This document shows, one piece after another, positions 49,574-61,356 of a DNA stretch of 64,000 bases. The DNA is taken from contig JAVTVY010020487.1 of assembly GCA_036873755.1 (NCBI GenBank), positions 16,959-80,958 on the forward strand, read 5' to 3'. How positions within the stretch are numbered: position 1 is the first letter of the stretch; the number at the start of each line of letters is the position of its first letter. The notes beneath the pieces are model-generated. The model made no database searches. It was not told the DNA's origin and saw only the letters and a list, made by a program, of their open reading frames with translations. Source of the DNA: Hanleya hanleyi (taxonomy: Eukaryota > Mollusca > Polyplacophora > Lepidopleurida > Hanleyidae). A program made the translations under genes and the position numbers.

Positions 49574-50797
49574 CCCGCCGTGCTGACCATGTGACTATGT
49601 CACGTGTGTCACTAGAGAGCACGTTGTCGCCACACTAGGAAAGAGACAAGAAAAGCTCAAAGAACGATGACGTGAAAGATGCCGAATGTTTGAAACCTTG
49701 GAAATTTGGACTTCCATCTCAGTTACGAGGTTCTTATTTCGCGAATTCTGTACTGTCGAGAAATCGTCACGAATGGCAGTGAAATAGGAAGATCAGAAAT
49801 ATGACGTCGGAACTCAAGGCCCGTGATGTTCTTACAGGAATGGCACGTGTGTAGCTCACGTGAATGTTGTAAAGTATTTTATCTCCATTGTTGTGATGTT
49901 GTGAAAAGGAATTTTAACTTTTAGCAAAATAAGTGTTACAGAATGATTTTCTGGCGTTCTTTAAGCCTACGCATGAAATGTTCTCTGGGCTCACTAGAAA
50001 GGTTCGAGTTTTGAGGTTCTCGGCTATCCGGACTGCTAAGCACCATTATATCTGTGCGAGAGTAAGATCCAAGTGCTCTGGAATATACTGTGTTCCGGCG
50101 TTTCCTGGACCAGCCCACATGGAGGAACCGAACCCCCGTGGCCCAGAAGGACTGCGACGTCTAACGTCTTTTAAATGACAACGGGTTGGTAAATCTTGTC
50201 TGCCATGTCAAAATATTCCGGGGGTTTTTTCCAATACGGAAAGGCACGTGAAACCATATCTGTCCAAGTCCGCCTTCTACATGTACGCTCGTTAAATCAG
50301 AGCGTTCTCTACCTCCTGGTGAATCACGCTGGTTTAATGCTTGTATGTGTATGAGGCTTTTAAAGTAAGTTATATGCTTTGTATGGCACGTCTTCATAGT
50401 TCTCCCGCCATACATTCTCCTGTCATTGGGGATGAGTCTCGATTCCTTAATTATTTATTCTGATGGATGAGTGCTGATTCGTTCGTGGAGAGCGCGTGTG
50501 AACTAGAAATTGTGAAGAATGAAAGACTATAAGGATGTTAATGTATTGCTGCCAGTCAGGTGGCGTTAAATGACAATTTCTGAATGGCACGCACACAAAA
50601 TCAAATTTTAAATTGTCTATGTGCGAAATGTTTTAATTTATATATTGAAAGTATATATGTATATTGAGATTTTAAGAAAATATTGCTGGAGCTATTTTCA
50701 GTTCAATTTGAATTGCGTGAATTCTTGAATTCTTATATTTATGTAAATTTGCATGTTCCTCACGGACACATATCAGTATCAAAGGTCAACTGAGGTC

Positions 50798-50807
50798 AAT
50801 AAATAAA
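50798..50807 (+). promoter_or_regulatory. isl: Polyadenylation signal of islet
   Basis: AATAAATAAA holds two overlapping AATAAA signals 1.2 kb after the islet stop codon, followed by a T-rich stretch. It is the best candidate for the mRNA 3' end, giving a 3' UTR of about 1.25 kb. Confidence 0.6.
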
Positions 50808-50829
50808 ACATAATGTACATTTGAGTCTT

Positions 50830-52499
50830 CGGTTTCACAGTCTTATTTTTCCCCCTATTTCTTGTGTTCATACGTCAAAAAACGCATGATAAAAAGAAAT
50901 ATAGAAAAATTATCACGTTTATGGTCAGAATATAGCTGAGCAACGGCGAAACTGAGTTGCAGTGTAACTAAATCAAGTCTTTGGAGATCAACGATCTATC
51001 TACCATCTTCAGATATATAGTACATTTCTATTTACATGTAATTGTAAGCTTCCATCATCTCGCCCAGGTGAGGCCGGTCCTTCTGCCAAGATATACAGAA
51101 CTTCACAGCTGGACACATATATATACTTTGTATTAAGAAGATGAGTTGACAGTGGTTACCGAAACTTGAATGGTCTGACTGGCAACGGCCGGATACTTTC
51201 CATATCGAGTTCAGTTACCAATGGCAGAATAGTCATTTGCAGACAAATCATCTTTTTTTCTGCTAAAATGTCACTGCGAGAAATTACATGAACTGTATGT
51301 CAATATATTTGCCGAATCCTGCATTGGGTTGATGCGATTAAGTGCGAACTCTGTAATATTTCATCAATTGAATGCATTGAGGAAAGGCTGATTCATGTAA
51401 ATATAAGTTCATTCTTTTATGAGAAAAATTTCGAACCGACAGCAGGATATATTCCGTCAGTAACGGTCAGGATTTAATCTTCACCCAGTTAACAAGGCAC
51501 GAGTTTTGATTCATTTGGATTGTGATATTTGCAATACTTGGGTAATTTGTAAAACATGGCAGTGTGACTAACGTCACAGGACCTACGAATTATAGGGTAG
51601 GCATTAGGACTCCGACGCGAAGTGAACTCTTGGAAATCCCCTCTATGACGCTCTATGACGGCCCATAGGTATTACACTCGTGGATTGTCCCTGTGATGAC
51701 CAACTTTCTCTCTCGGTGTTGCAATGTGCGCAACTGGCTTTATAATGAAGAAATGCTATACGCCATACCAAATATCATTTCTTCACTGTAATTAATAGTT
51801 ATACTGCCGTTCCAACATCGGTAACAGCCGTTCTAATATTGGCAGACAGTAAATGCGCAGCAAGAATCTCCACATAAAATAATTGATAGACCATTAATTG
51901 ATAGACCAATTGATAGACCTATAGCTTCATCAGCATCAAAATCCCAGACGTTATATGACATGTTCGGTCAAAAATTTCAATCCTGCCAGTGAGCATGATG
52001 CTCCTGTCTTCGAATTATAACCAATGACAAATATTCTTTATCAAACCGACTTGCCAAATACATTCTTGTAGTGGTACAAATGCGTCTGAGTCACCGTGAT
52101 TCTCGTACATATGAGTGTTCAGCTGAACACCATGGATTAGGACTGTTCAGCTGAAGACCATGAAGAAAATGAACACATAGTGAAGCGGGTCGCTTTTCAG
52201 TTTCAATCGACTATTCTGAATAGAAACGTAGATGAATTTATATGAACGCTGAATCCAAATTCGTATCCGTTTCGGGGATGTCTTGATGACGACACCATAT
52301 ATGCAGTTTTTAGAATTTGAGTGCTTGTGCATGGGTAAGCTTTATTCAAAAGTTCTGTTATAGTTAGCGTAAGTTCTGCTCAATTTCAATAAATAATACC
52401 GGGTTATTTTTTAGATACACGGAATTCCACTAAAAAAAAATAAAAATAGAGAAATTCACAAGAGAACGTAGTTTTGTTCCTTTCTGGTAGCCAAACTGT
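50830..52499. other. No gene seen
   Basis: AT-rich intergenic DNA after islet. Minor local duplications occur, such as TTGATAGACC repeated three times near 51,890-51,920. Confidence 0.4.
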
Positions 52500-53720
52500 A
52501 TCAGGTTCAATAAGTGCATGAGTTACGGTACGGTACTACAAGGTAATTACGTAATACACTGGTCAAAATACTTTGAATTCCTCATTAACAATATCTATGT
52601 GAAACAATGTCTACGGCAATACCATATACCAACAGCGTATGGTATACAAATTGTGCACCACTTTTGGCAGACCTATCGGTTTCGTAATAATACGCCTAAA
52701 TGCAGAAATTATCAAAAGATAGTCATTGCAAATCCCGCTCCTTCTCATTCACCAAACGCTATACATACGATCTCCTAACACTAGATAATCCCTATATTAG
52801 CGACGTTGTGAAGGATATTTATCCCCCCTTCACTGGATTTGAAAGAAACCACTGTAACCCAGATGGAACACCATATCTGAACCTATACCTTTTCAAGAAT
52901 AATCAGGGCTTTCTCTCACGTCGACTCTACGACAAAAGAGACGATTACAATTTTGACTTAGTTAACCACCCATTTATGGAGGGCCCTCGGTGGCCGAGTG
53001 GTCTAAGGCGCTTCGCTAGCCTCACACCGCTGAACCGGCACGGGTTCGAGCCCAGCTGGTCCATGTGTGAAAGTTTGTCAGTTACTTGTCGAAGGGCGGT
53101 GGTTCTCTCCGGGTACTCCGGCTTCCTCCACCAACCAAACTGACTGTCACCATATGAGTGAGACAAACTTGAGTGTGACATTAAGCCAAAATTCCCTCCC
53201 TCCCTCCCATTTATGGATAGCAATATTGCAGAAGGACCTGCATACGGCGTCTACTTATCTCGCCTGGTAGCATTTGCTAGATCATCTGCCGACTGTGGCG
53301 ATTTTAATCAGCGCCACAGAAATTTATTGCAGAAAGTTGTGAAACGGGGCTGTACCACCAAACGTCTTCATTCAAAGTTTCTCAAATTCTGTGATAAATA
53401 TAGTAGTACACTGACGGAAAGATATATCGTGCAAGATCTCTGACGTTATGTTTCGTAACCTGTGTCTAATTCCGCTTAACCCGGAGCTACATGTAGGGGC
53501 CGAATATCACGTGTAAATTCCTTGGTGTTCAAATGAAGAGTCACAACCAAAGCTTGACTGAGATGCATACTCTGGAAACGACTTGGAATTCATTTGCATA
53601 AAGAATAATGATCAATGATTAAGAATGTATGTATAGAACATCATATCTTGTTGAGAGCATTCATTAAAAATTGTTGACCGCTTCTCTCTTCTAGGAAACC
53701 ATCTTGCGTTTTTATTATTT
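52500..53720 (+). mobile_element. Reverse-transcriptase element, copy G, interrupted by a SINE
   Basis: Same family as copies A, B and D. Frame 52,700-52,980 shows SFSFTKRYTYDLL, then KDIYPPF, YLNLYLFKNNQGFLSRRLYD and KRDDYNFDLVNHPFM. After the SINE the frame resumes at 53,213 as SNIAEGPAYGVYLSRLVAFA and stops at 53,443. The catalytic Y-I-D-D box reads Y-T-Y-D, the N-terminal part is frameshifted (FLINNIYV near 52,580), and the 3' tail holds one single-copy GAGATGCATACTCTGG segment at about 53,560. Confidence 0.78.
52981..53205 (+). mobile_element. tRNA-derived SINE with 12-bp target-site duplication
   Basis: It starts with a tRNA-like head carrying an RNA polymerase III A box (TGGCCGAGTGG, 52,991-53,001) and a B box (GGTTCGAGCCC, 53,043-53,053), most like tRNA-Leu/Ser. 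A middle part with GGTTCTCTCCGGGTACTCCG and GCTTCCTCCACC follows, a block I have seen in many animal SINEs. The tail reads GTGTGACATTAAGCC and then CCCT repeats. The flanks CCCATTTATGGA at 52,969-52,980 and 53,206-53,217 are identical, proving insertion by retroposition into the reverse-transcriptase copy. Confidence 0.93.
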
Positions 53721-54359
53721 TATTTCATACACATTTGAAATTGGTGCTGACTGTCATACGATTATTGACGCGGAAATGCTTTCTGACGCTTGGTATATGT
53801 CGTGCCTAATTCAAAGTTTCATAATTTGATAACGCTAAGGCGTCTTCCCGTCGACGACAAGAAAATCAAACCACAGAAGCAACAACATACTAATTCGTCA
53901 AAATTGTTGTCGCCTTTCCAATATTACTTTATGAAGGTTTTGGCAAATTATAAGCATGGCGTGTTTGTTTGAGAAAAACAATATGTATTGATTGGTATAC
54001 CCTGTTCATCTGCAGATATACGTGACGTCACGCCCCAGTAACTGACCTAATATTTGGATAGGTGTAGTGAAGCTCTATTGCCCAGACCAAAATATACGCA
54101 AACGACAAGTTCATCACTTTATCACTGATCCTGAACAAACGGTATCAATTGGCTCTACCAGAAGTAAATCAAGTAGAAGTCAGTAACCTTAGACTAGCTA
54201 GAATGTATTGGTCACTACCTCTCTGCTTATACCACATACTGCAGTGACATTGAATGTGTCGTGTTCGTGCTAGGATTTTCAGACGCACGAAGAAACAAGC
54301 AAACTATTCTCAGGCATTTGGAAAAATCTAGGGTGTGATTGAGTCGAGTGATTATACCT
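53721..54359. other. No gene seen
   Basis: AT-rich, only short frames. Confidence 0.4.
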
Positions 54360-55542
54360 GGGTCATTTCAAATCAAATCAATCAAACATTGGACATGAGC
54401 TTCATCGACTTTCTCGAAATTTGGTATGGTGGTTAGGCTATATGACAAAGTTTAGATCCTAAATTACACTTTAGGTCAAGAACTAACTGAAATATAGGTC
54501 ATTGAAATTTGACCTAATTTCCATCACCTGCCATTTTCAACTGGTTATTACAATTTCTGAAAATTTTAGGATGTCAGTCCCTTGAATTATGGGTTAAGAA
54601 CCTAATGAACTTAAAATCTGATGAATCCAATGAGATTGAGTCAGATATACTGTATGAACTCCTCATATCTGCCCATTATATTTAGCAAATTTCAAGCTCA
54701 GAGGGCTCTCTTACTCTCTAAAAAAAACTTGAGTGAACTGTTCCACTCAAGTTTGAGTGAAATGTACCTGTTCACTCAAACTTGAGTTACTTTTCAAACA
54801 ACTTGAGTTACTTTTCACTCGACTTGAGTTAAAATTTTAGGATGTCCGTCCCTTGAATTCTGGATTAAGAACCTATTGAACTTAAAATCTGATGAATCCA
54901 ATGAGATTGAGTCAGATATGTGAGGATATATATATACTGTATGAACTCCTCATATCTGCCCATTATATTTAGCAAATTTAACAATTGAGTGAATTTCCAC
55001 TCTTATGTTTGAGTGAAAGTCACTCAAGTTGAGTGCATTTAACTCAAGTTGAGTGAAAATCTCACTCAAGTATTGAGTGGGATCGATTTCCGCTCTTACT
55101 TGAGTGAAATTTCACTCCACTTTTTTTAGAGAGTACGTGAGAACCATCCCAAAATTTTCAGAAATTGTTTGCATAGCAGGTTATACGTCACCTAAATTTC
55201 GTGACCTTTGAGAAATATATATATTCAGAAGTCAATGTCGAAAAGTCTTCATTGATTCATTTTTTGTTATTTTTGTCATAAGTAAAATAACTTGGTAGTT
55301 GAAAGAGCTTTCAGATGATGAAGAATCACCTTTCTATGTTTCATAGTTCTGAAGCTATGACCAGTTGAAAATGGCAGGTGATGGACAATAGGTCAAATTT
55401 CAACGTACTATATTTCAGAAAGATGTTGATCCAGATATGCGTAATTATCGATCCTTCATATAGCCTAACCATCATGTCAAATTTCAAGACAATTATGACG
55501 AGGATGTCCAATTAATGTGGGGTTGATTTGATGTGGAATGAC
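54360..55542. mobile_element. Foldback/MITE-like DNA element with ~200-bp terminal inverted repeats
   Basis: The left end GTCATTTCAAATCAAATCAA and the right end (reverse complement GTCATTCCACATCAAATCAA) begin imperfect inverted repeats of about 200 bp. These share GGTTAGGCTATATGA, GAAATTTGACCTA and CCATCACCTGCCATTTTCAA (then CTGG). No transposase is present, so it is non-autonomous. The interior holds a nested inverted-repeat element (54,712-55,135) and a duplicated block. No certain target-site duplication was seen, and the superfamily is not assigned. Confidence 0.85.
54712..55135. mobile_element. Nested inverted-repeat element rich in TTGAGTGA
   Basis: It begins TACTCTCTAAAAAAAACTTG (54,712) and ends TTTTTTTAGAGAGTA (55,135), which are inverted copies. 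Inside, CTTGAGTGA/TCACTCAAG motifs recur in both orientations. Between two such clusters sits a second copy of host-element sequence (54,832-54,980 repeats 54,568-54,690: AAAATTTTAGGATGTC, CCTTGAATT, then GAATCCAATGAGATTGAGTC). Confidence 0.75.
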
Positions 55543-56095
55543 TTAATTATCCACGCGCGGCGCCACTGTCGATCATACAACAACTATATATTTCGAAGAC
55601 AACCGGTAGACTACTGCTCCAAAAGTGTTGTATTGAGCGTTGATAAAAGGCTAAATGCTACGATACGAGTAGGGATGATGCTCGCCACTGTGAGTAGTTT
55701 GATACAATCACTGGGTTTCCATCACGTGTTGGCCTATATTCAATCTTACACATAATAGTTTAGGTGCGACTATCATCTATGCCTTGGATGTCGGACATGG
55801 CGAATAAATCTAATCAAACATTAAAGGTGTTACCGTATGCATAAATAAGTGATATAGAGCGCAGGACGTTTTCATGAAATAATTGTCATGTGTGTATATT
55901 TAGTTGATGAAGTATCATCTTTAAGAGATATGAATCAAGATCATCATTTGGTTGATACAATTATTATCTTTAAGAGATATAAATCGAGACAATGCAAACC
56001 ATTAAGACAGACGGATTTACAGACGATCCCAAAGTTGATGTCAACAGAATATCGTACATATTAGAGCAATAACAATACTTGGACATTAGATGGAG
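55543..56095. other. No gene seen
   Basis: It contains a diverged duplication of ATCTTTAAGAGATATRAATC about 65 bases apart (55,916 and 55,975). Confidence 0.45.
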
Positions 56096-57367
56096 TGCGG
56101 GTGGACCGGTAGTCCTCGAGGTTCACCCTCTGTACAAATCATAGTACAGCGGGTGAGCTGGTAGTGGACTGGTAGTCCTCGAGGCTCACCCTCTGTACAA
56201 ATCATTGTACAGCTGGTGAGCTGGTAGTGGACTGGTAGTCCTCGAGGCTCACCCTCTGTACAAATCATTGTACAGAGGGTGAGCTGGTAGTGGACTGGTA
56301 GTCCTCGAGGCTCACCCTCTGTACAAATCATTGTACAGAGGGTGAGCTGGTAGTGGACTGGTAGTCCTCGAGGCTCACCCTCTGTACAAATCATTGTACA
56401 GCGGGTGAGCTGGAAGTGGACTGGTAGTCCTCGAGGCTCACCCTCTGTACAAATCATTGTACAGAGTGTGAGCTGGTAGTGGACTGGTAGTCCTCGAGGC
56501 TCACCCTCTGTACAAATCATTGTACAGCGGGTTGTACAGCGGGTGAGCTGGTAGTGGACTGGTAGTCCTCGAGGCTCACCCTTTGTAAAAATCATTGTAC
56601 AGCGGGTGAGCTGGAAGTGGACTGGTAGTCCTCGAGGCTCACCCTCTGTACAAATCATTGTACAGAGTGTGAGCTGGTAGTGGACTGGTAGTCCTCGAGG
56701 CTCACCCTCTGTACAAATCATTGTACAGCGGGTTGTACAGCGGGTGAGCTGGTAGTGGACTGGTAGTCCTCGCGGCTCACCCTCTGTAAAAATCATTGTA
56801 CAGAGTGTGAGCTGGTAGTGGACTGGTAGTCCTCGAGGCTCGCCCTCTGTACAAATCATTGTACAGAGTGTGGGCTGGTAGTGGACTGGTAGTCCTCGAG
56901 GCTCGCCCTCTGTACAAATCATTGTACAGAGTGTGGGCTGGTAGTGGACTGGTAGTCCTCGAGGCTCGCCCTCTGTCATTGTACAGAGTGTGAGCTGGTA
57001 GTGGACTGGTAGTCCTCGAGGCTCGCCCTCAGTACAAATCATTGTACAGAGTGTGAGCTGGTAGTGGACTGGTAGTCCTCGAGGCTCGCCCTCTGTACAA
57101 ATCATTGTACAGAGTGTGAGCTGGTAGTGGACTGGTAGTCCTCGAGGCTCACCCTCTGTACAAATCATTGTACAGAGTGTGAGCTGGTAGTGGACTGGTG
57201 GTAGTCCTCGAGGCTCGCCCTCTGTACAAATCATTGTACAGAGTGTGAGCTGGTATTGGACTGATAGTCCTCGAGGCTCACCCTCTGTACAAATCACTGT
57301 ACAGCGGGTGAGCTGGTAGTGGACCGGTAGTCCTCGAGCTTCACCCTCTGTACAAATCATTACGATG
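56096..57367. repeat. 63-bp tandem repeat, about 20 units, each with two hairpins
   Basis: The unit contains GTAGTGGACTGGTAGTCCTC, GAGGCTCACCCTCTGTACAA and ATCATTGTACAG, then GGTGAGCTG. One hairpin is GGACT-GGT-AGTCC. The second pairs GCTCACCCTCTGTACA with TGTACAGAGGGTGAGC around a six-base loop, perfect at 56,247-56,284. A three-unit block of 201 bp, including a 12-bp insertion, is repeated (starting near 56,412 and 56,613). The period is 21 codons and all length changes seen (12, 6 and 3 bases) are multiples of three. A 430-codon - strand frame (57,378-56,086) therefore stays open. It is purely repetitive (ICTEGEPRGLPVHYQLT) and probably not a protein. Confidence 0.95.
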
Positions 57368-60300
57368 ACTGTTAGCAAGGTGGAGAATGAAACTCTTGGC
57401 CGGCGTCGGGCCTTACGGACATGTATTCTGAGTAAGAACTTGCGTTCTACATGTACTAATATTTTCCTCGTTTGGGTCGTTTCTTTAATCTAACGGTCAC
57501 AAAGTGCATCACTCTCCATCAGAGGACGTAATAGGGTTATCACATCATCCACGCTTTAATATTTGTATCCAATACCACTCAAACCGGTTCTAGGGGCAGT
57601 ATGGTCGTGCCATTCAAGGTGTCTACATGAACAGATACAATAAAAGCATGGCTGAGATACGGATCATGACAGGAATCAGTCTTGGTTCTTGGGATGCGTT
57701 ATCCCTGTGGGATAATGGGTCTTTTCAGTACGCCGGCATTTTGTGTTGCGTTTAAATAGAAGCTGTTTTTCATAAATCTGGAAATAGTGAATGTTCGGGA
57801 GTTATTTCCGTACCGGTATATCGACAGGTGGTTAACAAGGGGAAGCTCCATCCCTAGACGGCGTTATGGGAAGAGACTGGAGACGGGAGTCTGGACCGGC
57901 AGCCGTCCCCCGCCAGGGGAGTTCCTCTCACGATAAACCCCGCTCGACCACTTCAAAGTTCTCTCGGTGAAAGAGTTCAAGAATTGGCTCTGTACGCTCT
58001 ACAGGTTGTTGTACGCTGACCTCCAACTTGCAAGGGGAGCAAATGGTCCTGCTTTAAACTCGTCTATTTATGTGGTTGGTATTTTTTATCCATGTATAAG
58101 TCTATATTAGCTACTGGACACAAGACGTGTCAAGTTCGGAGTGGGGAGTCACCCGATGTAGAATGCCGTGCATCTCGACCACTGTCACAATGTACCAAAT
58201 TGGCCCCGGTAGACTGGTGGTTCTATGGTCGTTGCCCAATCTGGAAGCAATTCTCAGCCTTGTCGATAACGTCAAAAATCTGGAGACATGCCCGCTCTGT
58301 AGTTTGTTCAACAATAAAACCCGGGCCATCTGAGTTCAGTAGAAATTCCACCGTGGTGTAGTATGTCTGTACGTTGGGAATCGTCGACATGGTTTTGTGA
58401 AGCACAACTCCTCGGGTCATATCGACTAGCTCTCCCCCGAGCATCGAGCCTTCGGCGTGTGACCACCGGGCTCAAATAACTCAGGCAAGGAAACAAGAAC
58501 AATGGAGATAAGTGAGATATTTTAATGTAGGTGTATCAAATCTTAATTTACTTATCCCAAAGATCGAGGATTTATGCTTTATCCAGTTTAACCATTTGTC
58601 CGTGTCTTACCTTGTTCAATATTTGGTGTTTCACAATGTAAATATAATTAAAATTTATCCCTGAAAATGAGTGAAATCATTATTCATTATCCTCTGTAAC
58701 ATACAACATCGTGTTCAAATAATATTGAACATTACAATTCAATGTTTGAAGTCTAAAATTCAAATCTGCATAATCCATGCGCGTTCAAACATCATACATC
58801 CGGTTTCCGCTTCAGATTAGCTTCAGATAAAACCGTTAATCAATTTGCGCTCCTCAAACAAGGAATACTGTTGTCACGATTGTATCATTTTCAATTATGT
58901 AAGTTTGACGATGACTCGAGGTGATAAATCCGTGCGGCAAAATGCATCAATGGAGGCGTGACAGAACGTGATACAGATATCGGTTGGCGGAAAAGGTTAC
59001 AATGCCAGTTACCCTGTCTTAGTTGTGAATGGTACGATAATTTTCGTAATAGATAGAAGATTATGCAGTTCGAAGTGAATACAGCAATGCTATCAATCTT
59101 ATCCGTATCCTGTGTAACAGTTCCATCTCTCATCGTGCATGGTACTGCGTTATCAATAAAAAAAACTGTTACCATTTTATACAGAGTACGATGATCTACA
59201 TTGTATATGTCGCTATGTAGCGAGGAGCGTTGACATGAAATTAATTCATTAAGATAGGTAATGCTAATTAACTATAACCAACATTGCCACTCTAAATTGC
59301 CTTTCGAAATTGCTATGAAAATTTATCTACAAATGCAATGATAAACGTTTGATGATCTTCTATTTTGAAAAGATAAAAAAAATTAAGGGGCATGCATGCA
59401 GCGAAAAATAATCATAGCAAGTGATATTTTCAATAAATATCTTGGCCCCCTTCTACGAGTTATAATTTACTGGGTTCTTTTTCTAAATTACAACAAAATT
59501 ATCTTAATTGTTGCATGAGATGCTGAAATCAATGGGTCTGCAGTTACTTTTATGAACAGTTTTGGCAGAATTGTAGTAAATTATGATGACATAAACTCTA
59601 TCTGAACTGGCTTAACTGTGATTCATAATTGATTCACTGTAAAATATATAATAATACGGAAAACCTGTCATGAAACAAAGTGCGTATCTTACAAAAAAAA
59701 CTATAACTGTGATTGTTTTATGTATAATCTCACTTATTTATTACGCATTCATGAATATACACAATGCTCTCTAGAAGGAGGAATAAAGATGATAATAATA
59801 TATAATTTATTATAGATTAACTTGCTTTATCACACCGATGCCTCAGAACGAGGAATATAATTCCATATTACCACGATCATAATAAGCAGAAGAAAATTGA
59901 TCTCTTTATAATCGTAAGGGTCATCAATAATTTCTGATAGGTGGTAATCTGTGAGGAGCCGCCAAGATAGCAAACACATGTGGAGTAAGTTAATATTTAC
60001 ACTATTGATGTTGGAGTCAGTTTTACCTGGAATATAGTATTGTATCCCAGGTTTGACATAATATAGCACTGGATAGAAGAAGATGTGATTTTTAGAAATT
60101 AATTATAAGGATGAGTGAGTGTCAGCATATTCTTATCAACATTTATCGATTTCTTTTTTTCGTTCTGCTTTTTGGATGTTCCGAATATTATGTAGACCCT
60201 ACGTTATATGACATTTCGGGAAAAATCATCCGTATCACGAGTTCAGCAATACCAGCTAAAGAAATGCATACACAGTACCGGATTTTCACCTCTGTATGCC

Positions 60301-61343
60301 ATTAAATATTGAATATTTAATGCCATTACATGTGGTTTAATGGCCATTAAAATGAAACTTCACAGAAACTCTTTGGTTGGCTGGATTTTCTTTCAGTTTT
60401 CTTCACAAGCCAATGAATATGCCGGATTTGCATTTGAAAATTTAAATTGACCAATCAAATGTTTTAAATCTGGCAGATATCCCGTAATGCACTGTTGATT
60501 CTATAAAACTCGCCATTACCACACCATTAAATACCGGTATATAATGACTCATTATTCAGTAATGGCCATTAAAGATTATGTTTGATTAAAACTTCTGTAA
60601 TCATGTTGACCAGTTTGTGGAAACGATGGATTTGTACAACTGAATGTAATTAATGATTTTATGTTTGATATCGGAAAAGGGATTTATCGAATTTAATGGA
60701 AGAAACTTTTCTTAAAATACTATCTTCCCTTCAAACTCGCTGATAAATTATAGGTTGCTCCAGCAAAAGAATTGAAATTTATTTATATTGTAAAAAAAAT
60801 CGCGATTGATTTTGAATCTTAAATTTAATGATATAATATGGATCTTAATGAAATAATGGGCATTAAATATGCAAATGATAATGGGGTTTAAATGTCTATT
60901 TCGTGTGTAATTTTAATGCTTTATATGTAATGTTATTGGATTGTCGTAGTAATGATTTGTCAAATAATGGCGACTTAATAGGTCTTTTATATTTTTACAT
61001 TAATTATTTTGTGCTATAACGGAACTGCCTTTTGATGTTTTTGTTTAAATGTGATGTTAAATCCATAACGTGTAGCTCAAATTGCTGGAACAAAATCAGT
61101 ATCGGTAAACAATCGTCCAATTTTTAAAACAATTTTTCGTGATGGATAATAACACGAATTAATTGCTTCACCGAAAGAATTCGCCTGACGATTCGAAATT
61201 CAAGTAATATACGGACGGAGTTGAGCAAGCAGTGCATATATGGGGTGGGGGAAGGCACATGTTCTGCGTCCTTGGAGGTCTGTAAACTTGTTGGTCTATT
61301 TAACATGTTTAACCGAGTATAATAGTAAATTCAGGTAGAACTG
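57368..61343. other. No gene recognised
   Basis: Positions 57,600-57,670 resemble the retroelement tail (CATGAAC...ATAAAAGCATGGCTGAGATA). Positions 58,092-58,502 hold overlapping short frames without motifs. Positions 60,290-60,930 are crowded with CATTAAA/TTTAATG motifs, including a 23-bp palindrome centred on 60,311. Confidence 0.4.
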
Positions 61344-61349
61344 TTTATT
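61344..61349 (-). promoter_or_regulatory. Polyadenylation signal of the candidate - strand gene
   Basis: AATAAA on the - strand begins eight bases after the TAA stop at 61,359-61,357. Such a short 3' UTR is unusual but occurs, and its position fits a terminal exon. Confidence 0.4.
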
Positions 61350-61356
61350 CTCGGTA

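Noticed and set aside
52991..53053. tRNA gene suggested by A and B boxes
   Set aside because: It is the head of a SINE with a target-site duplication. The sequence continues directly into SINE body and tail, and no good cloverleaf with an acceptor stem closes it.
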